From an uncultured bacterium (GTDB taxonomy: Bacteria > Verrucomicrobiota > Kiritimatiellia > RFP12 > UBA1067): a stretch of 55,314 nt of DNA. A program made the translations under genes and the position numbers. This document shows, in pieces, positions 7,021-14,932 of the stretch. The stretch covers positions 3,953 to 59,266 of the forward strand of contig CADCAK010000006.1 of assembly GCA_902799385.1 (NCBI GenBank), in the 5' to 3' direction. The stretch's first letter is position 1. Each line of letters opens with the position of its first letter. The notes beneath the pieces were generated by a model. That model searched no databases. It saw only the letters and a list, made by a program, of their open reading frames with translations, and was not told the DNA's origin.

Positions 7021-8379
7021 ATGAACGTCGTATCACTTGTAGGCAGGCCCAACACGGGCAAGAGCGCGCTTTTCAACCGCATCGCGAGGAAGCGCGTCGC
7101 CATCGTATTCGACCAGCCAGGCGTGACGCGCGACCGCGTGACGCGCGAGGTGGACGTCCTTGGTCGCAAGATAATGCTCGTCGACACCGGCGGCATCGCG
7201 TTCGACCGTAGCGTCACGCACGACCCCCTCGACGAGGAGACTAAGAGCCAGGCCGCGCTCGCGGTTGAGGACTCCGCCGTGTGCGTCGTGGTGGTGGACG
7301 CTCGCGCGGGCATCACGCCGCTCGATTCCGAAGTCATCCAGCGCGTCCGCAAGTCGGGCGTCCCCTGCGTCATCGCGGCGAACAAGTGCGACACTCCCGA
7401 CAACGACTGGCGCGCAGCGGAGTTCGAGAGGTTCGGGCTTCCCGTGTTCGCGACGAGCGCGGAGCACGGACGCGGCGTAGAGGCGCTTGTGAGGGACTTC
7501 GTCGCGAAGCTCCCGCCGGTCGCGCCGGAGGAGGAGTCTGGCAGGCGGCCGCTCAGGGTCGCGGTGGTCGGCCGCCCGAACGCCGGCAAGTCATCGTACA
7601 TAAACCGGCTGCTGAACGCGCCGCGCGTCATTGTCTCGGAAATCGCGGGCACTACGCGCGACGCCGTCGAGGTTCCCTTCACGATCGGCTCGGGGCCGGA
7701 GGCGCGGCGCTACATGCTCGTCGACACGGCGGGCATGAAGCCGCACACGAAGATGTCGAAGACCTCCGTCGACAATTTCTCCCTCTTCCGCTCGGAGCAG
7801 GCGATCGAGGAGGCCGATGTCGTGATCCTCCTCCTCGACCCGGTGATGGGGCCGACGATGCAGGACAAGCGCATTGCGGGCAAGATCCTCGACGCGCACA
7901 GGGCGTGCGTCCTCATGCTCAACAAGTGGGATCTCGCCATTGAGAAGGGGATAACGAGCGAGAAGGACGCGGCAGGGGCCGTCCGCAAGATGATGCCGTT
8001 CCTGAACTTCGCGCCGATAGTCTTCTGCTCCAATAAGTCCGGCTACAACATCCGCCGCACCGTTGAAGCGATCGACCGCGCCGCCGCGTCGGCGAGCGAG
8101 AGGATCCCGACCGGCATGCTAAACAACGCCATCGTCAAGGCGACCAAGAAGACCGTCTCGCCGATGGTCAGGGGCAGGCGGCTCAAGATCTACTATGGGT
8201 TGCAGGTATCGACGAATCCGCAGACGATACGTCTTTTCGTGAACGACCCGAAGCTCGTCACGCCCGCTTACCTAAGCTACATCGAGAAGAACATCCGCGC
8301 GCGCTTCGGGCTCGAAGGCGCACCGCTCAGGATATTCCTCAAGGCGCGAACCCGCAATACGGCCAAAATTGTGGTATAA
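7021..8379 (+). CDS. der: GTPase Der (EngA), ribosome assembly
   Basis: A 452-residue double-GTPase. The first G domain has P-loop GRPNTGKS at residues 8-15, switch VTRDRV, DTGG and NKCD. The second has GRPNAGKS near 184-191, GTTRDAV, DTAG and NKWD. A C-terminal KH-like domain follows, with the usual RGRRLKIYY motif. Der acts in maturation of the 50S ribosomal subunit and is near-universal in bacteria. Length and motif order are standard. The gene's stop codon TAA lies inside the -10 hexamer of the next gene's promoter, so the two genes abut yet are separately transcribable. Confidence 0.97.
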   Translation: MNVVSLVGRPNTGKSALFNRIARKRVAIVFDQPGVTRDRVTREVDVLGRKIMLVDTGGIAFDRSVTHDPLDEETKSQAALAVEDSAVCVVVVDARAGITPLDSEVIQRVRKSGVPCVIAANKCDTPDNDWRAAEFERFGLPVFATSAEHGRGVEALVRDFVAKLPPVAPEEESGRRPLRVAVVGRPNAGKSSYINRLLNAPRVIVSEIAGTTRDAVEVPFTIGSGPEARRYMLVDTAGMKPHTKMSKTSVDNFSLFRSEQAIEEADVVILLLDPVMGPTMQDKRIAGKILDAHRACVLMLNKWDLAIEKGITSEKDAAGAVRKMMPFLNFAPIVFCSNKSGYNIRRTVEAIDRAAASASERIPTGMLNNAIVKATKKTVSPMVRGRRLKIYYGLQVSTNPQTIRLFVNDPKLVTPAYLSYIEKNIRARFGLEGAPLRIFLKARTRNTAKIVV

Positions 8380-8380
8380 T
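8372..8380 (+). promoter_or_regulatory. Extended -10 promoter for argG, overlapping der stop codon
   Basis: TGG-TATAAT (hexamer 8375-8380). The der stop TAA is 8377-8379. A ribosome site AAGGAG lies before ATG 8413. Confidence 0.75.
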
Positions 8381-8412
8381 ATCCTCCAAATTTCATAAGG
8401 AGAGACAAAACA

Positions 8413-9645
8413 ATGAAACTTGCTGATCTCAAGGGCAAAACCGTCGGCGTCTGCGTCTCTGGCGGACTCGACTCGAAGACAATCTGCTGCGTCCTTCAGG
8501 ATGCGGGCGTCAAGGTAAAGGCGTTCAGCGCGAACGTCGGACAGCCCGACGAGAAGGACATCAACGACATCAAGAAGAAAATGGCGCCCACGGGCGTCCA
8601 GACGACGATCGTCGACGTCACGAAGGAAATGGCCGACATCTGCTTCGAGACGGTCAAGTGCCAGGCGATGTACGACGGCGGATACTGGAACTCCACCGGA
8701 ATCGCGCGCGCGGTCACTGTGCAGAAGCTCCTCCCCGCGATGAAGAAGGCGGGTTGCGTTGCCCTTGTCCACGGCGCGACGGGCCGCGGCAACGACCAGA
8801 TGCGCTTCGAGCGCTACACGAACGTTATGGACCCGAAGTTCGGTGTCTATGCTCCGTGGCGCGACGCCGACCTCCTCGCGAAGTTCCCCGGCCGCACGCA
8901 GATGGTCGAGTTCCTCGCGAAGCGCGGCATCGTCGCTTTCGTCGGCACGAAGAAGAAATACTCGACCGACGCTAACCTCGCGGGGCTCTCGCACGAGGCG
9001 GAAGACCTCGAGTCGATGGAGACTTCGATGCGCATCGTGAAGCCCACGATGGGCGTGTGGCCCGAGAAGGCGCCGAACAAAGTCGAGAAGATCACGCTTT
9101 CGTTCGTCAAGGGCCGTTGCGTCGCGATCAACGGCAAGAAGATGACGCCCTACCAGGTCATGCTCGCGGCGAACAAGATCGGTGGCCGCAACGGCATCGG
9201 CATGAAGCACGCGCTTGAGAACCGCATCATCGGCACGAAGTCGCGCGGCGTCTACGAGGCGCCCGGAATGGAAGTCCTATCGTGGGGGCTCAAGTACATC
9301 TATGAGGGCATTATGGACCGCCGCTCCACCAAGATGTTCCAGGAGCTCTCCAAGTTCGTCGCCGACCAAATCTACGACGGACGCTGGTTCGACCCCGCGA
9401 CGCAGGCGGCGCGCGCGGCGATTCAGGTGTGGGCCGACAAGGCGACTGCCGACGTCACGCTCGGGCTCTACAAGGGCAACATCTTCTTCGAGTCGCTCAA
9501 GGGCCTCAAGGCTACGATCTACAACGAGGCCGACAGCTCCATGGAAGCTTCGAACGGCTTGAACCCGCACAGCTCCCAGGGCTTTGCCGAGATTCAGTCG
9601 GTCGAGGCCAAGATGCTTGCTAAGGCAGGGCAAGTGAGAGTGTAA
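8413..9645 (+). CDS. argG: Argininosuccinate synthase
   Basis: A 410-residue enzyme that condenses citrulline and aspartate with ATP, the penultimate step of arginine synthesis. The N-terminal PP-loop SGGLDS is at residues 16-21. Substrate-pocket motifs include YWNSTGIARA, HGATGRGNDQMRFE and a C-terminal YEAPG. It has its own promoter within the der stop codon and a good AAGGAG ribosome site. No other arginine genes are near. Length is typical of the family. Confidence 0.93.
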   Translation: MKLADLKGKTVGVCVSGGLDSKTICCVLQDAGVKVKAFSANVGQPDEKDINDIKKKMAPTGVQTTIVDVTKEMADICFETVKCQAMYDGGYWNSTGIARAVTVQKLLPAMKKAGCVALVHGATGRGNDQMRFERYTNVMDPKFGVYAPWRDADLLAKFPGRTQMVEFLAKRGIVAFVGTKKKYSTDANLAGLSHEAEDLESMETSMRIVKPTMGVWPEKAPNKVEKITLSFVKGRCVAINGKKMTPYQVMLAANKIGGRNGIGMKHALENRIIGTKSRGVYEAPGMEVLSWGLKYIYEGIMDRRSTKMFQELSKFVADQIYDGRWFDPATQAARAAIQVWADKATADVTLGLYKGNIFFESLKGLKATIYNEADSSMEASNGLNPHSSQGFAEIQSVEAKMLAKAGQVRV

Positions 9646-9677
9646 AGTTAAAAGTGTAAAGTTGAAAGTTTGAAGTC
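9640..9677. repeat. Low-complexity AAAGTT-type repeat between argG and grpE
   Basis: Tandem-like TGTAAAGTTAAAAGTGTAAA then GTTGAAAGTTTGAAG. The complementary type (CCAAAACT units) occurs at 11672-11705, and CAACTCC units occur inside the beta-galactosidase gene at 28073-28112. Confidence 0.6.
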
Positions 9678-9682
9678 GAGTG

Positions 9683-10312
9683 ATGGCAGAAGAAAAGATA
9701 GAGAAAGAGACCGAGAAAACGGCAGAAGTTGAAGAGGCGGCCAAGCCCGAGGGTGAGTCTGGCGCTGAGGCGGCGGTGCCCAAGGATTCTGGCGACGAGG
9801 CCAAAGCCGAGACGCCCGCCGAGGAAGAAAAACCGGCTGAATCCGAAAAGCCCGCTGAATCCGAAAAGCCGGTCGAGCCTGACTGGAAGGCGCTCTACGC
9901 ACTGACTCTCGCAGACTTCGACAACTACAAGAAGCGCGCGGCGCGTGACCGCGAGGACACATACCGCTATGCGGAGATGGACATCCTTAAAGACGTCCTT
10001 CCCGCCGTGGACAACCTCTCGCTTGCGCTCGCCAACGCGACGGCGAACAAGGACGATCCCTTCGTTAAGGGCGTCCAGCTCGTCTACGACACTCTTCTTA
10101 AGTCGCTCAGGGAACACGGCGCCGAGCCGTTTGATTCCGTCGGCAAGGATCTCGACACCGAGAAGATGGAGGCGATTGCCACACTTCCGTCGCCCGATGT
10201 CCCTGAAGGCAAGGTCTCCATCGAGTCGAAGAAGGGCTGGATGCTGAAGGACAAGGTCCTGCGCGTCGCGCAAGTCGTCGTGTCGTCGGGCAGGCCCGGC
10301 GGGGAAAAGTGA
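9683..10312 (+). CDS. grpE: Nucleotide exchange factor GrpE
   Basis: A 209-residue protein. The first ~65 residues are acidic and low complexity, with three near-copies of a PAESEK unit. A conserved GrpE core follows: DFDNYKKRAARDRED, a long coiled coil, LPAVDNLSLAL, and a C-terminal beta domain. GrpE releases ADP from DnaK. It is followed with six bases between by dnaJ, giving a chaperone operon; dnaK is not in the window. ATG 9683 overlaps an alternative GTG at 9680, and the choice changes one residue. Confidence 0.92.
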   Translation: MAEEKIEKETEKTAEVEEAAKPEGESGAEAAVPKDSGDEAKAETPAEEEKPAESEKPAESEKPVEPDWKALYALTLADFDNYKKRAARDREDTYRYAEMDILKDVLPAVDNLSLALANATANKDDPFVKGVQLVYDTLLKSLREHGAEPFDSVGKDLDTEKMEAIATLPSPDVPEGKVSIESKKGWMLKDKVLRVAQVVVSSGRPGGEK

Positions 10313-10318
10313 TTGGGT

Positions 10319-11509
10319 ATGGCGGATAAGAGAGACTACTACGAGGTGCTTGGAGTCGCGAAGACTGCGACGGCGGACGAGATAAAGTCCGCCTACCGCA
10401 AGCTTGCGATGAAGTACCACCCCGACCGCAATCCCGGCGACAAGGCGGCGGAGGAGAAGTTCAAGGAGGCGGCTGAGGCATACGACGTCCTGCACGACCC
10501 TGAGAAGCGCCAGCGCTACGACCAGTTCGGGCATCAAGCGTTCGAGGGCGGCGGTGGCGGCGGCTATGGTGCCGGCGGCATGAGCATGGACGACATCTTC
10601 GCGGCCTTCGGCGACCTCTTCGGCGGGCGTGGCGGCGGCGGCTTTGGCGGCTTCGAGGACTTCTTCGGCGGCGGCAGGTCTCGCAGGGCGGCGAATCCAA
10701 ATGCGCCGCGACGCGGCGACGACATGACTTTCCGCCTCGACATTGATTTCGACGAGGCGCTTTTCGGCTCGACGCGCACGATAGACATCACGCTCCCCGA
10801 GCAGTGCGGCGAATGCCATGGAACCGGTGCCGCGAAGGGTTCGCAGCGCGTGACGTGCAAGACCTGCGGTGGGCACGGCGTCGTAATCGGCGGCTCGGGA
10901 TTCTTCCAGGTGCGCCAGACGTGCCCGAACTGCGGCGGAGAGGGGTCTGTTCTCGAGAAGCCGTGCCGCGCGTGCCGCGGCACCGGTCACGTCACGAACA
11001 GGCGGCACATTTCGCTCAAGATTCCCGCCGGCATCGACAACGGCTCGCGCCTCCGTCTCGCTGGGAAGGGCGGCGGCGGTCTTCGCGGCGGCGAGAACGG
11101 CGACCTCTACGTTCACATCGGCGTCAGGGAAAGCGACATCTTCGACCGCGACGGCCTCGATCTCGGCGTGGACATCCCGGTCTCTCCCGTCCTCGCGGCT
11201 CTTGGCGGGACGGTCGACGTACCGACGCCTCAGGGCACGGCGCAGCTGACGCTTCCCGCAGGGACGCCGAACGGAAAGGTGTTTCGCCTGCGCGGCAAGG
11301 GTGTCCCGTCGCTGCGCGGCGGCACGCCCGGCGACCTTCACGCCCGCATAGTCTTTGAAGTCCCCTCAAACCTCGACCGCAGGCAGCGTGCCGCGCTCGA
11401 GGAGTTCCAGAAGATGTCGACGCCGGGGAACTTCCCCGAGGCGCAGTCGCTCGCGAACAAGACGAGGGTGTTCTTCGCACATCGCGACAAGCTTCGCCGC
11501 GACGGTTGA
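10319..11509 (+). CDS. dnaJ: Chaperone protein DnaJ
   Basis: A 396-residue class I Hsp40. The J domain has His34-Pro35-Asp36 in KYHPDRNPG. A Gly/Phe-rich linker runs about 75-125, followed by four CxxCxGxG-type zinc motifs (CGECHGTG, CKTCGGHG, CPNCGGEG, CRACRGTG) and the C-terminal substrate-binding domains. It stimulates DnaK ATPase and delivers unfolded clients. ATG 10319 is preferred over an in-frame TTG at 10313. It sits in an operon with grpE. Confidence 0.96.
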   Translation: MADKRDYYEVLGVAKTATADEIKSAYRKLAMKYHPDRNPGDKAAEEKFKEAAEAYDVLHDPEKRQRYDQFGHQAFEGGGGGGYGAGGMSMDDIFAAFGDLFGGRGGGGFGGFEDFFGGGRSRRAANPNAPRRGDDMTFRLDIDFDEALFGSTRTIDITLPEQCGECHGTGAAKGSQRVTCKTCGGHGVVIGGSGFFQVRQTCPNCGGEGSVLEKPCRACRGTGHVTNRRHISLKIPAGIDNGSRLRLAGKGGGGLRGGENGDLYVHIGVRESDIFDRDGLDLGVDIPVSPVLAALGGTVDVPTPQGTAQLTLPAGTPNGKVFRLRGKGVPSLRGGTPGDLHARIVFEVPSNLDRRQRAALEEFQKMSTPGNFPEAQSLANKTRVFFAHRDKLRRDG

Positions 11510-11513
11510 TTTC

Positions 11514-11594
11514 GCACCTGTGGTGGAATGGCAGACACGCTGGATTTAGGTTCCAGTTCCGCAAGGAGTGTGGGTTCAAGTCCCACCAGGTGCA
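11514..11594 (+). tRNA. tRNA-Leu (anticodon TAG)
   Basis: The acceptor stem GCACCTG pairs with CAGGTGC. The anticodon stem CTGGA/TCCAG encloses TAG at 11547-11549. The T-arm is GTGGG TTCAAGT CCCAC, and the long variable arm is typical of tRNA-Leu. The 3' CCA is not encoded (CGG follows the discriminator), unlike the other two tRNAs in the window. Confidence 0.95.
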
Positions 11595-11660
11595 CGGCTT
11601 GCGGCGCTTGGCGCAAGCATCGGGCGAAAATAACGGTTGCCTTGTTGTGCGGGCATATAG

Positions 11661-11666
11661 TATAAT
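11661..11666 (+). promoter_or_regulatory. Putative promoter for sialidase block
   Basis: TATAAT at 11661-11666, with a possible -35 TTGCCT 18 bases upstream. It lacks the TG extension seen elsewhere. The 5' leader contains CCAAAACT repeats (11672-11705). Confidence 0.55.
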
Positions 11667-11671
11667 TACCT

Positions 11672-11705
11672 AAACTTCCAAAACTCCAAAACTCCAAAAC
11701 TCAAA
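11672..11705. repeat. CCAAAACT tandem repeat in sialidase leader
   Basis: Three imperfect CCAAAACT units between the promoter and the sialidase start. They are complementary in style to the AAAGTT repeat at 9640-9677. Confidence 0.7.
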
Positions 11706-11717
11706 CGGGGGCATCAT

Positions 11718-13604
11718 ATGGACAAAATAAAGAAGGCGTTTGCTGTTCTCGCGCACTGCATCGCGGTATCTGCGGTTGCGGCTCCAGGTCCGACGTCCGC
11801 GCGTTCGGTGCACATGTGGCATCCCGCCCCGGCCGCCGAATGGGTCTATGGCGAGGTGACGGTCGAGAAGTCCGTTCCCGGGAGCTACTTCGCCACCATC
11901 TGCTTCAGCTGCGGCTACTGCGGCATTCAGGAACTCTACGACGGCAAGAAGGTCGCGATCTTCTCCGTGTGGGATCCGGGCGATCCGTTCGACTTCAAGG
12001 CGCGGCCCGACAGCGTAGACGAGAAGGTGCGCACGAAGAACCTGTATGCGGGCGAGGGCGTGTCGATCAGCCGCTTCGGTGGCGAGGGCACCGGCGGGAA
12101 GTCCGTTATGCCCCTTGACTGGAAGGAGGGCGAGACGTACCGTTTCGCCGTGCACGCCCGCCAAGACGGCGACTACAGGACGGCGTTCACGGGCTACCTC
12201 TTCCGCGACGGCGCCTGGTTCAAGATCGCGACTTTCAGCACGCTTCAGACGAAGGGCGCGCACGCCGTAAGGGGCGTCTACAGTTTCGTCGAGGACTTTC
12301 GCCGCACCGAGGAGTCGCGCGGGCAGGTTCGCCGCGCGAAGTTCACGAACTATTTCGCAAAGCCGATTGGCGGAGAGTGGAAGGCGATCGAGGACGGATG
12401 CTTCACCGCCGACCGCAACCCGATTATGACGATCGATGCCGAGGTGGTCGAGAACGGCTTTGCCCTCACGACGGGGGGTGACACCGAGAACAAGAACATT
12501 AAGCTGTCGGCAAACGCAAAGACGAAGGTCGGCCCCCGTCCTGACGCCTGTAGTGCGCTTGACGCGCTCGTGGATTCAAAGCAGGTCCTCTTCAAGAGCA
12601 ACGACTCCGTCGAGGGCGTCAAGACAGCCGTCTACAGGATTCCGGCGCTCTGCACTGCGCCAAACGGCGACCTCGTCGCGGTATGCGACGCGAGGCACGA
12701 AGGCGGCGGCGACCTGAACCACGCGAGGCCGATCAACATTGCCGTTCGCCGATCGTCCGACGGCGGCAAGACGTGGACTGAGCCGGTCTTCACCTGGAAG
12801 TGGGCGTGGAACGACAACGAGCACTGGGCGGGGTCGGACCCGTCGTTCATCGTCGACGCGGATACGAAGAAGATCTTCCTTTTCTACAACGTGTGGGAGT
12901 CGAAGAAGCGTCACGGCGTGTTCCAGTTCTACGTCCAGGAGTCCGCCGACAACGGCAAGACGTGGTCCGAGCCCCGCGACATCTCGAGCGACATCGCTTT
13001 CCCCGAATGGCCGTTCGGGAAGCGCGACAGCGAGGGCGGCTTTATCTTCATCACGTCCGGCTCTGGCATCCAGACGAAGGACGGCACGCTTCTCCACACG
13101 ATTGTCCACGTGAACGACGGCAACGCGCTCTTCGGCTCGGACGACCACGGCAAGACGTGGAAGCCCTTCGGCAAGCCCGTCAAGAACGGCGACGAGTGCA
13201 AGGTCGTGGAGCTTTTGGATGGCTCGTGGATGATCAACTCGCGCTGGAGCGGCGGCGGGCGGCAGATCCACGTCACGAAGGACCGCGGCAAGACGTGGGA
13301 GTCGCGCTACGACAAGACGCTCGAGGATCCCCAGTGCAACGCGCAGATCATGCGCTATGGCAAGGCACTTCTTTTCTCCAACTGCAAGAGCCCGAGCCGC
13401 CGTGCGCTTCTCTACATCCGCGCGTCGGCCGACGACGGCAAGACGTGGACTGACGGCCTTTGCATCGAGCCGAAGGGCGCGGCGTACTCCGACATGACCA
13501 TTCTCCCAAACGGCGACATCGGCATCCTCTACGAGGGCGCTGGCTACGCGACGATCAATTTCACCACTGTGCCGAGAGACGACGTGCTCAAGGCGGTGAA
13601 GTGA
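11718..13604 (+). CDS. Secreted sialidase (GH33-type) with N-terminal DUF3472-like domain
   Basis: A 628-residue protein with an N-terminal signal-like segment. Residues ~30-245 resemble DUF3472/DUF5077-type domains of carbohydrate-active proteins. The remainder is a six-bladed sialidase: the YRIP motif near residue 305 (the active-site Arg), then DARHEGGGD. Five Asp-box motifs follow: SSDGGKTW, SADNGKTW, SDDHGKTW, TKDRGKTW and SADDGKTW. Sialidases release terminal sialic acid from glycoproteins such as mucins, outside the cytoplasm. Two genes downstream lies a Kelch-epimerase/sodium symporter fusion, consistent with sialic acid being taken up after release. The domain assignment of the sialidase part is secure; that of the N-terminal part is tentative. 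Confidence 0.9.
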   Translation: MDKIKKAFAVLAHCIAVSAVAAPGPTSARSVHMWHPAPAAEWVYGEVTVEKSVPGSYFATICFSCGYCGIQELYDGKKVAIFSVWDPGDPFDFKARPDSVDEKVRTKNLYAGEGVSISRFGGEGTGGKSVMPLDWKEGETYRFAVHARQDGDYRTAFTGYLFRDGAWFKIATFSTLQTKGAHAVRGVYSFVEDFRRTEESRGQVRRAKFTNYFAKPIGGEWKAIEDGCFTADRNPIMTIDAEVVENGFALTTGGDTENKNIKLSANAKTKVGPRPDACSALDALVDSKQVLFKSNDSVEGVKTAVYRIPALCTAPNGDLVAVCDARHEGGGDLNHARPINIAVRRSSDGGKTWTEPVFTWKWAWNDNEHWAGSDPSFIVDADTKKIFLFYNVWESKKRHGVFQFYVQESADNGKTWSEPRDISSDIAFPEWPFGKRDSEGGFIFITSGSGIQTKDGTLLHTIVHVNDGNALFGSDDHGKTWKPFGKPVKNGDECKVVELLDGSWMINSRWSGGGRQIHVTKDRGKTWESRYDKTLEDPQCNAQIMRYGKALLFSNCKSPSRRALLYIRASADDGKTWTDGLCIEPKGAAYSDMTILPNGDIGILYEGAGYATINFTTVPRDDVLKAVK

Positions 13605-13650
13605 GGTTGTCTTTGCTGTTTTTTACGGACATTCCCCAAAGGAGTCAGAG

Positions 13651-14889
13651 ATGAATGCAAAATTGCTGCTTGTGATTGCAGGTACGGCCTGCGCCTTTGG
13701 CGCCATTTCGGCGACGCTGCCTGAATGGGCGGTCGGCACATACAGGGGCTCGGTCGAGAACTGGTGCAACGACTCTAGTTTTAGTGCGTCGGGGTCGGCG
13801 GTGATTGCGATTTCCGATACGGGCATCGCGTCAGGGAGCATCACGTTCTCTGACGGCGCAAGCGGAAAGGCGACGGGAAAGTCCAAATCGATGACAGTCG
13901 CCGATGGCGAGGTCAGGATGATGGTAGGGTTCAAGTGGTATGACGAGCGCGGGAAGGTCGATGGCTCGTCGTGGAGTTCCATTTCGATATATCGGACTTC
14001 CTCGGGCGCAATCATGGAATTCGAGGATGACGACGAAGAAGAGGATGACTGGTCCGACAAGTGTCCTGTCTCGGGAAGTCTGGAGAAGACGAGTTCAGGC
14101 GACGGCGTTCCATCTGCCTGGAAGAAGGCGAGGACGCTGAACGGGGTGTTCGGCGAAGTATGCGATCTCATTGACGGCACTGCGACGCTTAAATGCGGCA
14201 AGGCAAACAAGAAAGGAATCGCCAAGGTCTCGCTGACCATTACGCCTCTTAACGGTAAGAAGCGTTCGTACAAGGGTGTATCGGTGGATGTCACCCAGGG
14301 TGGTCCAATAGAGGTCCGCTGGCCTCGGCAAGGCTATTATGTGAGGATAGACGGAGACGATTTCTTCGGCGAACCGATCTACGCCGGCGCGCGCCCCGCG
14401 TGCTCGCCGAATGCCGTGTGGAGCGCCGACGTAGGCGGCCAGCTCTATGGAACGGCCATGTTCGATTTTGGTTACGATGAAATATTCGAGCTGGGGTACG
14501 ATTATGATTTAGCTGAGTATGTGGTTGACTCTGAGCATTATGGCGAATATCTGCTACTTCCGCTATTCGAGCCTGTCGAGGTGAAAATGAACGGGACAAA
14601 ATGGGTTCTGCCTAAGGCTGCAAAAGTCAAGTGGAAGGCGTGCCCCAGAAACGCCGAGTGTATTGGAGACTGGCTTGCGGACACGAATGGAGGGGTTGGC
14701 AACCTGTCGGGACTCAAGCTCTCGTACGATGCGAAGACAGGCGTGTTCAAGGGCAGCTTCAATCTGTTCAGCATGCTTGGCAAGAAGTATACGGTAAAAG
14801 TGAATGGGCTTGTGATTGATGGTTGCGGTATTGGCGTGGCGTCTTGCCCAAAGATTTCTTCCGAGACATGGAGCGTCTTCGTTGAGTGA
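13651..14889 (+). CDS. Secreted protein of unknown function
   Basis: A 412-residue protein with a signal peptide (MNAKLLLVIAGTACAFGAIS). An N-terminal module begins GTYRGSVENW. A strongly acidic patch, EDDDEEEDDW, lies near residues 129-138. A C-terminal module has the pattern GVFKGSFNLF, KKYTVKVNGLVIDGCGIG and SCPKISSETWSV. I recognise no catalytic motif. Its place between the sialidase and the symporter suggests a surface or periplasmic helper in glycan capture, but that is guilt by association. AAAGGAG precedes the ATG by 8 bases. Confidence 0.6.
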   Translation: MNAKLLLVIAGTACAFGAISATLPEWAVGTYRGSVENWCNDSSFSASGSAVIAISDTGIASGSITFSDGASGKATGKSKSMTVADGEVRMMVGFKWYDERGKVDGSSWSSISIYRTSSGAIMEFEDDDEEEDDWSDKCPVSGSLEKTSSGDGVPSAWKKARTLNGVFGEVCDLIDGTATLKCGKANKKGIAKVSLTITPLNGKKRSYKGVSVDVTQGGPIEVRWPRQGYYVRIDGDDFFGEPIYAGARPACSPNAVWSADVGGQLYGTAMFDFGYDEIFELGYDYDLAEYVVDSEHYGEYLLLPLFEPVEVKMNGTKWVLPKAAKVKWKACPRNAECIGDWLADTNGGVGNLSGLKLSYDAKTGVFKGSFNLFSMLGKKYTVKVNGLVIDGCGIGVASCPKISSETWSVFVE

Positions 14890-14932
14890 GGGCTGACTCC
14901 GGTGTTGTAATTTGGCAACTAGAAATGGAGAC

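Noticed and set aside
9620-11341. 573-codon open frame on the - strand
   Set aside because: It is a mirror of grpE and dnaJ, which are unmistakable on the + strand; composition is Ala/Arg-rich with no domain.
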